A stretch of 64,000 nt of DNA, from assembly GCF_022227765.1 (NCBI RefSeq), contig NZ_JAJMLZ010000006.1, positions 62,001 to 126,000 of the forward strand, written 5' to 3'. The DNA comes from Ectothiorhodospira shaposhnikovii. Its GTDB lineage: Bacteria > Pseudomonadota > Gammaproteobacteria > Ectothiorhodospirales > Ectothiorhodospiraceae. The notes under the pieces were generated by a model. That model made no database searches. It saw only the letters and a list, made by a program, of their open reading frames with translations, and was not told the origin of the DNA. Positions 43,249 through 53,201 of the stretch are shown here, in pieces (positions within the stretch are counted from its first letter, which is position 1; the number at the start of each line of letters is the position of its first letter). Position numbers and translations under genes: made by a program.

Positions 43249-44148
43249 ATGACCCTGACCCACCTGCAACGCCTGGAAGCGGAAAGCATTCACATCATGC
43301 GGGAAGTGGCCGCCGAGGCCGACAACCCGGTGATGCTCTACTCCGTCGGCAAGGACAGCGCCGTGATGCTGCACCTGGCCATGAAGGCCTTTCATCCCTC
43401 CGTGCCGCCGTTCCCCCTGCTGCACGTGGACACCCGCTGGAAATTCCGCGAGATGTACGCCTTCCGCGACCGCATGGCGAGGGAACTGGGGCTGGACCTG
43501 CTGGTGCACATCAACCCGGACGGCGTGGAGAAGGACATCAACCCCTTCACCCACGGTTCCGCCATCCACACCGACATCATGAAGACCGAGGCCCTCAAGC
43601 AGGCCCTGACCCACTACGGCTTCGACGTGGCCTTCGGTGGTGCCCGGCGTGACGAGGAAAAGTCCCGGGCCAAGGAGCGGGTGTTCTCCTTCCGCACCGC
43701 CCAGCATCGCTGGGACCCCAAGAACCAGCGCCCGGAACTGTGGAAGCTCTACAACGCCCGCAAGCACCCGGGGGAGTCCATCCGCGTCTTCCCCCTGTCC
43801 AACTGGACCGAGCTGGACATCTGGCAGTACATCCACCTGGAGAACATCCCCATCGTCCCGCTGTATTTTTCCGCCATGCGTCCGGTGGTGGAGCGCAACG
43901 GCACCCTCATCATGGTGGATGACGACCGCATGCCCCTGAACCCGGGCGAGACCCCCATGCTGCGCAGCGTGCGCTTCCGCACCCTGGGTTGCTACCCCCT
44001 CACCGGGGCCGTGGAGTCCACCGCCGATACCCTGCCGGCCATCATCCAGGAGATGTTGCTCACCCGCACCTCCGAACGCCAGGGCCGGGTCATCGACCAC
44101 GACAGCGCCGCCTCCATGGAAAAGAAGAAACAGGAGGGTTACTTCTGA
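43249..44148 (+). CDS. cysD: Sulfate adenylyltransferase subunit 2 CysD
   Basis: CysD is the catalytic ATP-sulfurylase subunit that forms APS from sulfate and ATP. The 299-residue protein has the PP-loop [18 protein letters not shown], the [17 protein letters not shown] segment and [20 protein letters not shown]. Its stop shares a base with the start of cysNC (TGATG), indicating coupled translation of the heterodimer. Confidence 0.97.
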   Translation: MTLTHLQRLEAESIHIMREVAAEADNPVMLYSVGKDSAVMLHLAMKAFHPSVPPFPLLHVDTRWKFREMYAFRDRMARELGLDLLVHINPDGVEKDINPFTHGSAIHTDIMKTEALKQALTHYGFDVAFGGARRDEEKSRAKERVFSFRTAQHRWDPKNQRPELWKLYNARKHPGESIRVFPLSNWTELDIWQYIHLENIPIVPLYFSAMRPVVERNGTLIMVDDDRMPLNPGETPMLRSVRFRTLGCYPLTGAVESTADTLPAIIQEMLLTRTSERQGRVIDHDSAASMEKKKQEGYF

Positions 44149-46055
44149 TGGCTCACGTTTCCGATCTGATTGCCGACGACATCGAGCAATACCTGCACCT
44201 GCACCAGCACAAGGGGCTGCTGCGCTTCATCACCTGCGGCAGCGTGGACGACGGCAAGAGCACCCTCATCGGGCGCCTGCTGTATGAATCCCAGATGCTG
44301 TTCGAGGATCACCTGGCCGCCCTGCAGGCCGACTCCCGCCGCTGGGGCACCCAGGGGGAGGAGATCGACTTCGCCCTCTTGGTGGACGGCCTGGCGGCGG
44401 AACGGGAGCAGGGCATCACCATCGACGTGGCCTACCGCTTCTTCTCCACCGACCGGCGCAAGTTCATCGTCGCCGACACCCCGGGGCACGAGCAGTACAC
44501 CCGCAACATGGTCACCGGCGCCTCCACCGCCGATGTCGCCATCCTGATGGTGGACGCCCGCAAGGGCATCCTCACCCAGACCCGGCGCCACAGCTATCTG
44601 GTGTCCCTGCTGGGCATCCGCGCCATCGTGGTGGCCATCAACAAGATGGATCTGGTGGACTATTCCGAGCCGGTCTATCGCCGCATCCGCGAGGACTACG
44701 AGGCCTTCGCCCGACAGATCGGCGTGGAGGCGGTGACCTTCATCCCGGTCTCCGCCTTCAAGGGCGACAACATCGTCAGCCCCAGCCCGAACATGGACTG
44801 GTATCGCGGCCCCACCCTCATGGGCTATCTGGAAACGGTGGAGATCGACGAGGACCGCATGCAAGCGGCACCCTTGCGCCTGCCGGTGCAATGGGTCAAC
44901 CGTCCCAACCTGGATTTTCGCGGCTATGCCGGCACCCTGGCCGGCGGCGTGGTGCGTCCCGGCGACCGCATCCGGGTCCAGCCCTCGGGCAAGGAGAGCA
45001 CCGTGGCCCGCATCGTCACCCGGGACGGTGACCTGGAACAGGCGGTGGCCGGTCAGTCCGTGACCCTTACCCTCACCGACGAGATCGACATCTCCCGGGG
45101 CGACATGATTTCCGCCGCCCGGGAACCGGCGGGGACGGCGGACCAGTTCGAGACCACCCTGATCTGGATGCACGACGAACCCCTGTTGCCGGGTCGCCAG
45201 TATCTGCTCAAGCTGGGTACCCGCACCGTCACCGCCTCGGTTACCACCATCAAGTATCAGGTCAACGTGAACACCCTGGAACACACGGCGGCGAAGAAGC
45301 TGGAACTCAACGCCATCGGGGTCTGCAACATCAGCCTGGACCGGCCGGTGGCCTTTGACCCCTACACGGACAATCGGGACACCGGCGGTTTCATCCTCAT
45401 CGATCGCCTGAGCAACAACACCGTGGCGGCGGGGCTGATCCACTTTGCCCTGCGCCGTTCCCAGAACATCCATCTGCAGCCGGTGGACATCAATCAGGAG
45501 GCCCATGCCCGACTCAAGGGGCAGCGGCCCTGCGTGCTCTGGTTCACCGGCCTGTCGGGGGCGGGCAAGTCCACCATCGCCAACCTGGTGGAGAAGAAGC
45601 TGCACGCGGAAGGGCGCCATACCTACCTGCTGGACGGAGACAATATCCGTCACGGCCTGAACAAGGATCTGGGTTTCACCGATGCGGACCGGGTGGAGAA
45701 CATCCGCCGGGTGGGGGAGGTGGCCCGTCTGATGGTGGACGCGGGCCTGATCGTGCTCACCGCCTTCATCTCCCCCTTCCGCTCGGAACGGCAGATGGCC
45801 CGGGAACTGCTCAAGGACGGCGAGTTCCTGGAAATCTTCGTGGACACCCCCCTGGAAGCAGCGGAGGCCCGGGACCCCAAGGGGCTTTATCGCAAGGCCC
45901 GGCGGGGAGAGCTGAAGAACTTCACCGGCATCGACTCGCCCTATGAACGCCCCGAGTCACCGGAGATCCATGTGGACACCACCCGCATGACCCCGGAGGC
46001 GGCGGCGGACCTGATCGTGGAGCATATTCGCAACGGGGGCTATCTGGCGCCGTAA
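44148..46055 (+). CDS. cysN: Sulfate adenylyltransferase subunit 1 fused to APS kinase (CysNC)
   Basis: This is a 635-residue bifunctional protein. Residues about 1-440 are the CysN GTPase ([35 protein letters not shown]) that drives APS formation with CysD. Residues about 447-635 are the APS kinase CysC ([17 protein letters not shown] at about 467), which makes PAPS. PAPS feeds sulfate assimilation and sulfotransferases; one such enzyme is encoded at 49467-50123. A long hairpin lies beyond the stop. Confidence 0.96.
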   Translation: MAHVSDLIADDIEQYLHLHQHKGLLRFITCGSVDDGKSTLIGRLLYESQMLFEDHLAALQADSRRWGTQGEEIDFALLVDGLAAEREQGITIDVAYRFFSTDRRKFIVADTPGHEQYTRNMVTGASTADVAILMVDARKGILTQTRRHSYLVSLLGIRAIVVAINKMDLVDYSEPVYRRIREDYEAFARQIGVEAVTFIPVSAFKGDNIVSPSPNMDWYRGPTLMGYLETVEIDEDRMQAAPLRLPVQWVNRPNLDFRGYAGTLAGGVVRPGDRIRVQPSGKESTVARIVTRDGDLEQAVAGQSVTLTLTDEIDISRGDMISAAREPAGTADQFETTLIWMHDEPLLPGRQYLLKLGTRTVTASVTTIKYQVNVNTLEHTAAKKLELNAIGVCNISLDRPVAFDPYTDNRDTGGFILIDRLSNNTVAAGLIHFALRRSQNIHLQPVDINQEAHARLKGQRPCVLWFTGLSGAGKSTIANLVEKKLHAEGRHTYLLDGDNIRHGLNKDLGFTDADRVENIRRVGEVARLMVDAGLIVLTAFISPFRSERQMARELLKDGEFLEIFVDTPLEAAEARDPKGLYRKARRGELKNFTGIDSPYERPESPEIHVDTTRMTPEAAADLIVEHIRNGGYLAP

Positions 46056-46066
46056 GATCCGGTTAC

Positions 46067-46127
46067 TCTCCTTCCTCCCCGTGGAGAAACGGTGCCTGTC
46101 ACCCTTCTCCCGCCGGGAGGAAGGAGA
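46067..46127. terminator. 13-bp perfect inverted repeat after cysNC
   Basis: TCTCCTTCCTCCC (46067-46079) pairs with GGGAGGAAGGAGA (46115-46127) around a 35-base loop that contains CCCTTCTCCCG. It may end the cysDNC transcript or be a divergent relative of the hairpins at 25742 and 32152. There is no T-run. Confidence 0.35.
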
Positions 46128-46151
46128 CCGCGTAGCCATCTGGATGCCGCC

Positions 46152-47231
46152 ATGTCCGCACCCCCTCTTGATCGCCTGTCCCGCCTCTTTGAAAAGCGGC
46201 GTCTGCGGGCCTTTGCCTCCCTGTTCATCCTCTTCACCCTGGCCGGGGCCGGGCTGGTCTACCTCCTTTTCGACGATACCCCCGTACAGCTGGATCCCCG
46301 GCTGCTTTCCCCGCAGATCCTGGCCTTTTGCACGCTTTTGCTGTTTTTATACTTTTTGACCGACGGCCTGCGGCTCTATTTCACCGTTCGCGCCCTGGGT
46401 TACCGGCCGGGGTTCGGGTGCATGACCCGCCTGGTGTTCGTGAACCTCTTTGTCTCCAATATCACGCCCCTGGCCACCGGCGGGGGCTTTGTGCAGGTAC
46501 TGTATCTGCGGCAGGCGGGCATGCCTCTGGGTACCGCCACCGCCGCCACCACCATCCGCACCACCCTGGCCATGGTGATGATCTTTGCGGCGGTTCCCCT
46601 GGTCCTGATGGCGGTCCCCTCGGTGGCCGACAAGGTGGCCTGGAGTACTGCGCTGGCCCTCGCCCTGGGGGTGTTCATCTTCCTCTACCTGGGCTTCCTG
46701 TGGATCTGCATTTTTCACACCCGGCTGCTGGCCCGCCCCCTGGATGCCCTGCTGGGGCTACTGGCGACCGGTGGTCTCATCCAGCCGGGCAGGCAGCGGC
46801 GCTGGCACTATCGGATGCGCCGCGAACTGATCCGTCTGCGCCATGGTTTCCGGGGCTTTCTGGCGCGAGGCCGCCGTTTTCCCCTGATGGCGGTGTTCAG
46901 CACCCTGGTCTTTCTGGTGGTGCTGTTTTCGTTTCCCGTCATCCTGCTCCATGCCCTGGGTTACGAAGTGGACTACCTTCAGGTGCTGGCCATTCAGGTG
47001 GTGACCACATTCATCAGCTACTTCGCCCCCACGCCGGGGGCGTCGGGGATCGCCGAAGGCAGTTTCGGGCACTTTTTCTCCGGACTGGTGGCGGGTGGGC
47101 ACCTGCTGCTGGTGGTTCTGGCCTGGCGCTTTCTCACCATCTATCTGGGCATGATCGTCGGTCTGATCATCCTTCACCGGGATCTGCTGCACCTGTTCCG
47201 CAAGGATCTTTCCCGCCGTGAACCCACGTAA
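46152..47231 (+). CDS. Lysylphosphatidylglycerol synthase-like integral membrane (flippase) protein
   Basis: This 359-residue polytopic protein of the LPG_synthase_TM/UPF0104 family has about eight membrane segments (AFASLFILFTLAGAGLVYLL, LAMVMIFAAVPLVLMAVP, VFSTLVFLVVLFSFPVILL). It has the signature stretch VFVNLFVSNITPLATGGGF and the later SYFAPTPGASGIAEGSF. Family members transport or flip lipids or glycolipids. The stop overlaps the start of the next gene by 14 bases, so the two probably work together on a glycolipid. The ATG at 46152 is chosen over an upstream frame lacking homology. Confidence 0.85.
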   Translation: MSAPPLDRLSRLFEKRRLRAFASLFILFTLAGAGLVYLLFDDTPVQLDPRLLSPQILAFCTLLLFLYFLTDGLRLYFTVRALGYRPGFGCMTRLVFVNLFVSNITPLATGGGFVQVLYLRQAGMPLGTATAATTIRTTLAMVMIFAAVPLVLMAVPSVADKVAWSTALALALGVFIFLYLGFLWICIFHTRLLARPLDALLGLLATGGLIQPGRQRRWHYRMRRELIRLRHGFRGFLARGRRFPLMAVFSTLVFLVVLFSFPVILLHALGYEVDYLQVLAIQVVTTFISYFAPTPGASGIAEGSFGHFFSGLVAGGHLLLVVLAWRFLTIYLGMIVGLIILHRDLLHLFRKDLSRREPT

Positions 47232-49449
47232 GCGCACCCTCGGCATCGCCTTTTTCATCGTTCTGTGCCTGCTCATCCTGCTGGTGGGCTACAAGCTCTA
47301 TCTGAGTTTTTTCAAGGCCGGTTTCGAGGCCCTTCATGTGGAGCAACTGGAGCGAATCGAGGCCACCCTGGCCGGACGGGAGGCCTTCAGCTTCGCCGTG
47401 GTGGGAAACATCAACAACTCCATCGGGTTGTTCGAGCGGCGCATGATCCCCGTGCTCAACCGTTCCGATCTACAGTTCATGATTTCGGCGGGCAATGCGG
47501 TCGGCGGCGGCGGAGAAGACAACTACCAGGCCCTGTACGGCACCCTGGGGCGGTTACAGATCCCCTATCTGCTGACCTTCGGCGAGGCCGAACACAGTGA
47601 GTTCGGCAGTTTCCGTTTCTATGACTACTTCGGCCCCTACTTTTTCTCCTTTTCCGTGGGCGAGGCCGGTTTCATCTTCCTGGACGTGACCGGCAAGACC
47701 CCCCATTCCTGGCAGCGGCGCTGGCTGGAAGGGGAACTGGAGAGTTTGTCGCGGACGGTGCGGCACCTGTTCGTCTTCCTGGGCGAGCCCGTCCTGCCCG
47801 AGCAGATCATGCACGACCCCGATGCCTTCAATCTCTCCGAACACCCAGCGTTCAGGTCGGACCTGTTGCGCCTGTTCGAGCGCTATGGGGTGGATGCGGT
47901 GTTTTCGGCTTCGCTGCCCGTCTATGACCGCCGGTTCCGTGATGGCACCCAGTTCGTGGTGACCGGGGGCGGCGGCGGCCTGTTGTCCGGCGGCGAAGCC
48001 AGCTACCACCATTTCGTGCGGGTGGATGTGGGGCCCGAAGGGGTGGACATCAGGGCGGTCCCCGTGGACCCGGTGCAGAACCAGGCCCTGCGCCTGCTGG
48101 AAAACCTCTGGTTCATCATCCATTCCCTGTTCTATGTGGGCTATGTCAATTTCCTGCTGCTGGTGTGCGTGGTGATCCTGGTGGCGATCCGGCTCTACCG
48201 GGCCATCTTCGTGGAGAAAAATTACTACCGGGATTTCGAGCTGGAGGATGTGCCGCCTGCCACCCGGCCTCCGCGGGTGATGATGTTCACCAATAATTAT
48301 CTGCCCTTCATCGGTGGGGTGCCCATCTCCATTCAGCGCCTGGTGGACGGTCTGACCCGGGGCGGTGCCCAGGTGAGGGTGGTGGCCCCCCGGTACGGGG
48401 AGGGGGTGGAGACGGACCCCCGGGTGCTGCGGGTATCGACGTTGCTGGCCTGGGGCGAGGGCGGATCTTTCCGGCTGGCGAATCTCCTGTCGCCCCGGCT
48501 GTTCCGTGAAGCGAGGGCCTTCAGACCGGACATCATCCATGTCCACCATCCCTTCTGGCTGGGGTCCCTGGGGTTGTGGCTGGGGCGGAGGCTGAAGGTG
48601 CCCGTGGTCTACACCTACCATACCCGCCTGGAGCATTTCGCCCACTATGTGCCGGTGCCGGGGATGCTGTTCAGGAACCTCATTTCCCACTATCTGGTGG
48701 AACGGTTCGGCAGTAAGTGCGACGGCGTGATCGTGCCCACCCTGTCCGCGGAAGAATATCTGCACGTGATCGGAGTGCGTTCACAGATCCTGGTGAAGCC
48801 CACCGGCGTGGATGTGAAGGCCCTGCAGACGGTGGACAAAGACCGGGTGGACCGGCTGCGCCGCCGCCATGCCCCGGCGGATGAATTGCTGCTGGTGACC
48901 GTGTCCCGCCTGAGCAAGGAGAAGAACATTGATTTCCTGCTTCAGGGCGTGGCCTGGGTGCGCCGCCATTCGACGATCCCCTTCCGCCTCCTGATCATCG
49001 GAGAAGGACCCGAGCGGGGCCATCTGGAGCAGCGCTGCCGGGAACTGGGCCTGTCGGACACCGTGACCCTGGTGGGCGCCGTGCCCCCCGGCGCGGTGGC
49101 CGATTACTACCATCTGGCCGATGTCTTCGTCTTTGCCTCCCAGGCGGAGACCCAGGGCATGGTGATCCTGGAGGCCATGGCCGCCGGTCTGCCGGTGGTG
49201 GCGTTGCGCTCCAGCGGGATCGACGACGTGGTGCAGAACGACATCAACGGCTACAAGACCGGCGAGCATCCCGCTGAATGGGGTGGGCGGTTGCAGGCGC
49301 TACTGGAGGACTCGGTGCTGCGGGCCCGGCTGTCGGCCCAGGCCCGCCGGTTTGCCCGCCAGTACGACGTGGACCGCATCAGCGAGGACGTTGCCCTGTT
49401 CTACCGGCGCCTGATCATGCTGGCGGAGCGCCGGCGCAATGTGGCCTGA
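47218..49449 (+). CDS. Membrane protein: degenerate calcineurin-like phosphoesterase domain fused to a GT4 glycosyltransferase
   Basis: This is a 743-residue fusion with a GTG start. A membrane segment (TLGIAFFIVLCLLILLVGYK) precedes a phosphoesterase-like domain (about 45-300). A second membrane segment (YVNFLLLVCVVILVAIRLYR) is followed by a cytosolic GT4 domain (about 355-735) with FTNNYLPFIGGVPISIQRLV, TVSRLSKEKNIDFLLQGV and ETQGMVILEAMAAGLPVVAL. The topology puts the first domain in the periplasm. The phosphoesterase metal motifs are degenerate: GNINN for GDxH, AGN for GD and FGEAEH for GNHE. It is probably a pseudoenzyme or sugar-binding module. It is co-translated with the flippase-like gene. 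Confidence 0.85.
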   Translation: MNPRKRTLGIAFFIVLCLLILLVGYKLYLSFFKAGFEALHVEQLERIEATLAGREAFSFAVVGNINNSIGLFERRMIPVLNRSDLQFMISAGNAVGGGGEDNYQALYGTLGRLQIPYLLTFGEAEHSEFGSFRFYDYFGPYFFSFSVGEAGFIFLDVTGKTPHSWQRRWLEGELESLSRTVRHLFVFLGEPVLPEQIMHDPDAFNLSEHPAFRSDLLRLFERYGVDAVFSASLPVYDRRFRDGTQFVVTGGGGGLLSGGEASYHHFVRVDVGPEGVDIRAVPVDPVQNQALRLLENLWFIIHSLFYVGYVNFLLLVCVVILVAIRLYRAIFVEKNYYRDFELEDVPPATRPPRVMMFTNNYLPFIGGVPISIQRLVDGLTRGGAQVRVVAPRYGEGVETDPRVLRVSTLLAWGEGGSFRLANLLSPRLFREARAFRPDIIHVHHPFWLGSLGLWLGRRLKVPVVYTYHTRLEHFAHYVPVPGMLFRNLISHYLVERFGSKCDGVIVPTLSAEEYLHVIGVRSQILVKPTGVDVKALQTVDKDRVDRLRRRHAPADELLLVTVSRLSKEKNIDFLLQGVAWVRRHSTIPFRLLIIGEGPERGHLEQRCRELGLSDTVTLVGAVPPGAVADYYHLADVFVFASQAETQGMVILEAMAAGLPVVALRSSGIDDVVQNDINGYKTGEHPAEWGGRLQALLEDSVLRARLSAQARRFARQYDVDRISEDVALFYRRLIMLAERRRNVA

Positions 49450-49466
49450 GGGAAAACTGCCCGTAT

Positions 49467-50123
49467 TCAGCCATCGAACCGGTAGCCGAACATCTCGATA
49501 TCCTCCCGGTAGTGTTCCCCCACCATCCGGGCCGTCTCGTCGGTGTAGTAGCGACGGAAGTCGTCCCGCCCCTCCGCCTTGCGCCGATGGGGCAGGGCGA
49601 CCCGGGGGATGCCGATGCGGTCGCAGATGGTGTCGAAATCCTCCTGCAGGGACTCGTAATGGCCGATGAAGTCCACGATCCGGTTCCCCCGCAGATCCAC
49701 CACATAATCCCGCTGCAGTTCCCGTGACGTGTCCAGCATGTAGTTCCAGGGGCGCTCCGGATCGAATTTCAGCCTGACAAATTGCTCGAAGGTCTCCACC
49801 CCTTCCAGCACATGGGGCCGTTCCTTGCGGATATGAAAGAATGAGCTCACCTGCAGGTCCCAGGGGTTGCGCACGAACACGAACTTGAACAGCCCGTCAT
49901 AGAGCTCTGCCGGCAGCATTTCCCGGGCGGCAATGGCCTTGGCATGACGGGGAAACTTGGCGCCGATGCGATGCCCGGAGATCTGGTCCAGCTTGTTGGC
50001 GAGGAACATGGGCACGCCCCAGGGACCCTGATAGCGGTATTTCGACAGGGTCGCCCGCACGCTGGTGCCGCCCGTCTTGGCGATGTGGATGAACAGGAAG
50101 TTGTGTTTCAGGGACAGAAGCAT
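49467..50123 (-). CDS. PAPS-dependent sulfotransferase (sulfotransferase family 2-like)
   Basis: This 218-residue protein has the PAPS 5'-phosphosulfate loop FIHIAKTGGTSVRATLSKYR and the 3'-phosphate-binding strand FVFVRNPWDLQVSSF. These mark the Sulfotransfer_2 family, which sulfates polysaccharides or lipids. It converges with the glycosyltransferase fusion and ends the minus-strand polysaccharide operon. The GC-rich composition matches the host. PAPS can come from cysDNC about 4 kb away. Acceptor unknown. Confidence 0.85.
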   Translation of the reverse strand: MLLSLKHNFLFIHIAKTGGTSVRATLSKYRYQGPWGVPMFLANKLDQISGHRIGAKFPRHAKAIAAREMLPAELYDGLFKFVFVRNPWDLQVSSFFHIRKERPHVLEGVETFEQFVRLKFDPERPWNYMLDTSRELQRDYVVDLRGNRIVDFIGHYESLQEDFDTICDRIGIPRVALPHRRKAEGRDDFRRYYTDETARMVGEHYREDIEMFGYRFDG

Positions 50124-50180
50124 GGGGAATGAAAGTCCGGGTTTGTGTCTGAAATTATGAAAAAGTCTGTTGCCATTCGG

Positions 50181-51293
50181 TCAAGGCGCCTCCAGCCCCA
50201 TGACCGCCAGATAGCGCTCGGCACTCACCTGTGCCCGATATTCCGCCACTGCCGCCCGCATCTCATCGGCCGGCAACGGCGCTTCCAGCGTCCTGACCAT
50301 GGCGTCCTCCAGGGCGGTCACATCCGCCACCGGCACCAACGGCCCGTATCGCCCGTCCCGCAGGATCTCCCGCGGTCCGCTGCGACAATCCGTGGACACC
50401 ACCGGCAGCCCCAGTGCCATGGCCTCGGTGAGGGCGTTGGGAGAACCTTCCCAGGCCGACGACAGTACGAACAGGCGCGCTCGACTCAGCCAGGCATAGG
50501 GGTTGGCGGCAAAACCGGGCATCATTACCCGATCCGCCACACCCAGTGAACGGCTCAGGGCCGTCAGGGCTTCCCGATCCCCGCCTTCCCCCAGGATGAT
50601 CAGGCGCGCCGTCCGACGCGCCTGCATCCCGGCAAAGGCCCGCAGCAGGGTGGGAAAGTCTTTTTGCCGGGTGAGTCGCCCCATGCCGATGATCACCGGA
50701 TCACCCCCATCCTCCAGCCAGGGATGAGGGGCGGGCTCGGCGGCCAGGGTTTCCAGGTCGGGGGTGATCACCGGATTGCGCACCACATGCACCTTCTCTT
50801 CGGGCAGGCCGGTAATCCCGCGCACATCATCGGCCACACCCCGGGACACCGCAATGATGCCGTCCGCCAGGGGATAGAGCCGACGCATGGGGCGGTAACG
50901 CATCCATTTTCTCAATCCCGAACGCCCCTCCAGTGCCTCCGACAGGGTGGTACCCAGGCGAATGAAGATGCGAGTGTCCACGCCGGCCAGCCGTCGGGCC
51001 TTGAGCGCCGCCCGACCGGCCCGATCCTTGGCGGCCAACAGCAGGGCCGGGCGGTGTTCCCGCAGGTAGCGGGCCAGGGGGGCGATGCTCAGGGCGCTGT
51101 GGCGGGTGCCCAGGCGGATGATGTTGACGTTGGATGGAAGTTCAGCTAGGTGGCGACTTTCTTCTCTTATCAGCAAAAGATCGATGGCGAATTTTTTGTC
51201 ACTTATTGCGCGTATTAAGTTCAACACCATTCGTTCTACGCCACCTTCTCCCGAAAGTGAAATCAAGATGGCTAGATGGGCTGTTTTGGGCAT
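50181..51293 (-). CDS. GT4 glycosyltransferase, compositionally chimeric gene
   Basis: This 370-residue GT-B enzyme has the family-4 motifs GEGGVERMVLNLIRAI, IIAVSRGVADDV, IIGMGRLTRQKDF and EGSPNALTEAMALGLPVVST (E-x7-E). It is paralogous to the enzyme at 53202-54335, most closely in the C-terminal half. About the first 57 codons (51121-51293) are AT-rich, while the remainder is GC-rich, so a composition boundary crosses the gene. This suggests recombination joined an acquired island to a resident gene without breaking the frame. Substrate unknown. Confidence 0.88.
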   Translation of the reverse strand: MPKTAHLAILISLSGEGGVERMVLNLIRAISDKKFAIDLLLIREESRHLAELPSNVNIIRLGTRHSALSIAPLARYLREHRPALLLAAKDRAGRAALKARRLAGVDTRIFIRLGTTLSEALEGRSGLRKWMRYRPMRRLYPLADGIIAVSRGVADDVRGITGLPEEKVHVVRNPVITPDLETLAAEPAPHPWLEDGGDPVIIGMGRLTRQKDFPTLLRAFAGMQARRTARLIILGEGGDREALTALSRSLGVADRVMMPGFAANPYAWLSRARLFVLSSAWEGSPNALTEAMALGLPVVSTDCRSGPREILRDGRYGPLVPVADVTALEDAMVRTLEAPLPADEMRAAVAEYRAQVSAERYLAVMGLEAP

Positions 51294-51348
51294 TGAAATT
51301 TTACCGGCTGGGTCTTGAGTGAAATTTTCATGACATGAGAGTTAGGCT

Positions 51349-53163
51349 TCATATCCAATCCATGGGGTCCGAATCCATGGCTGGGTTAGCTCCATCGTTT
51401 TCAATAAATATGTGATGCCAAATTGCAAATTGAAGCAAAGAAAATACTTCTCTGGTTGCGTTTTTACGTTTTTTTTGTGAGTGTATTAGCCGCTTGACTT
51501 CTTCAGGTGAAAACCATTCCTGAATGCCTGGATTTTTAGGTAGTAAGATTTCCAGTCGATCCAGCAAAGTATTGTTGAGCCATTCCGAAACAGGTACATG
51601 AAAGCCACGTTTTTTTTCGTAAAGGTGATCATTTGGTATGTATCTTTCAGCCCACTTTTTAAGGAGGACCTTACCTGTTGCTTTGCTGCATTTTAAATTA
51701 TCGGGGAGTGATAATCCAAATTCAACTATGCGATGATCGAGAAAGGGTGTTCGGCCTTCTATTGATGAAGCCATGAGTATACGGTCCGCCTTGACAAGAA
51801 GGTTGTCAGGGAGTGCGGTTGTAATGTCGACGTACTGCTTTTTTGAAAGTGCTGACCAATGTGAAGGCGCAGAACTCCAAGCCCTTTGAAATGGTTCTCT
51901 AGCAGCATTCGATGCTTGCATCAAGGTTTTTGAGAATATTTTATTTGGGGCGGGGTTTCGCCATTGGCCGCGTGTTCGAAAACCACCGCTACCTGGATTG
52001 ATAAGGTTTTTGAGTGAAGATAGCAGAGGGTTTTCACGGTATCTCCCGTAACCTCCAAAAACCTCGTCTCCTCCTTCGCCGCTGAAAATGACTTTTAATT
52101 CTTGCCCCGCATTTTCTGCAAGTATTGATGTTGGAAGGGTTGCGTAGTCCCTCATTAGATCATCTGTTGCCCATGTTGCAAAAGGTAGGCGTGAAAAAAC
52201 CTGGCCACAATCAATTTCTATTTCTGAGTGATCGGAGTTAAATAGTTTTGCCATTCTTTGCGCCCCGGCTAGTTCGCTCTTTAGGCTTGAGTTTTTATAG
52301 CCTATTGAGAAGGTTCGGAGTGGGCGGCTTTGTTTTTCCTGAATCAGAGACAAAAGAACAGCGGAATCCACGCCACCGGAAAGAAATAAGCCATATGGTA
52401 CATCAGATCTGATGTGCTCATTGATGACTAAATCCATAAGTGGGGTGAATATTTCGCAAGCCTCATTCTGCGTAATTTTTCTTGTTTTTATCGAAGATGG
52501 GCTCCAGTATTTTATTGGATGTATATTCAATTTTTTGTCTATGGTGATGATCTCTCCTGGGAGCGCTCTTTTGATTCCGGAGAAGATTGTATCTCTTCCT
52601 GTATTGAATTGGTTTTGCAAATACTGGATGAGTGAATTCTCGTTTATTTTTACGTTATTTCCGAGTAGTGGCCTGAGGGCTTTTAATTCAGATGCGAAGG
52701 CGATCCCTTCAGGTAGTTCAGCATAATATAAAGGTTTCATTCCGAGTCGATCTCGAGCAAGGATCAGTCGAGATTCTTTGTGATCATATATGGCGAAAGA
52801 GAACATCCCGTGCAGCTGATTTATTCCGTTTGTTCCATGTCTCAAATATGTCTGCAGGATGGTTTCTGAATCGGAGTTTGTGGTGAATTGTATGCCTTCT
52901 CTGGATAGGTTTTCTTTGATTTCAATATAGTTGTATATCTCGCCATTTGCGACTACGGCGGCGCGATTGTCCGGTGTGGCAATGGGCTGATGTCCTGATT
53001 CAAGGTCAATAATCGCAAGTCTGGTATGACCCAATGTGATATTATCGGAGGACCATGTTCCTCTGTCATCAGGTCCTCTGTGATTCAGTCGGTCAAGAAT
53101 TTGATTGGTTTTAGATTTGCTGATATTTCTTGATCTTGAAATAAAGCCTGCAATGCCGCACAT
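51349..53163 (-). CDS. asnB: Asparagine synthase, glutamine-hydrolysing (AsnB type)
   Basis: This 604-residue two-domain enzyme starts MCGIAGFIS with Cys2 as the glutaminase nucleophile, which fixes the start at 53163 (a TTG lies one codon upstream). The synthetase domain has GLFLSGGVDSAVLLSLI and VIFSGEGGDEVFGGYGRY. In polysaccharide clusters such proteins often amidate uronic acids rather than make asparagine. The surrounding glycosyltransferases favour that role, but the sequence alone does not decide. AT-rich codon use marks it as part of the island. Confidence 0.9.
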   Translation of the reverse strand: MCGIAGFISRSRNISKSKTNQILDRLNHRGPDDRGTWSSDNITLGHTRLAIIDLESGHQPIATPDNRAAVVANGEIYNYIEIKENLSREGIQFTTNSDSETILQTYLRHGTNGINQLHGMFSFAIYDHKESRLILARDRLGMKPLYYAELPEGIAFASELKALRPLLGNNVKINENSLIQYLQNQFNTGRDTIFSGIKRALPGEIITIDKKLNIHPIKYWSPSSIKTRKITQNEACEIFTPLMDLVINEHIRSDVPYGLFLSGGVDSAVLLSLIQEKQSRPLRTFSIGYKNSSLKSELAGAQRMAKLFNSDHSEIEIDCGQVFSRLPFATWATDDLMRDYATLPTSILAENAGQELKVIFSGEGGDEVFGGYGRYRENPLLSSLKNLINPGSGGFRTRGQWRNPAPNKIFSKTLMQASNAAREPFQRAWSSAPSHWSALSKKQYVDITTALPDNLLVKADRILMASSIEGRTPFLDHRIVEFGLSLPDNLKCSKATGKVLLKKWAERYIPNDHLYEKKRGFHVPVSEWLNNTLLDRLEILLPKNPGIQEWFSPEEVKRLIHSQKKRKNATREVFSLLQFAIWHHIFIENDGANPAMDSDPMDWI

Positions 53164-53201
53164 CAAATTTTCCTTCTAGCTTGAAATTTATCGCGTAAGT
53201 A

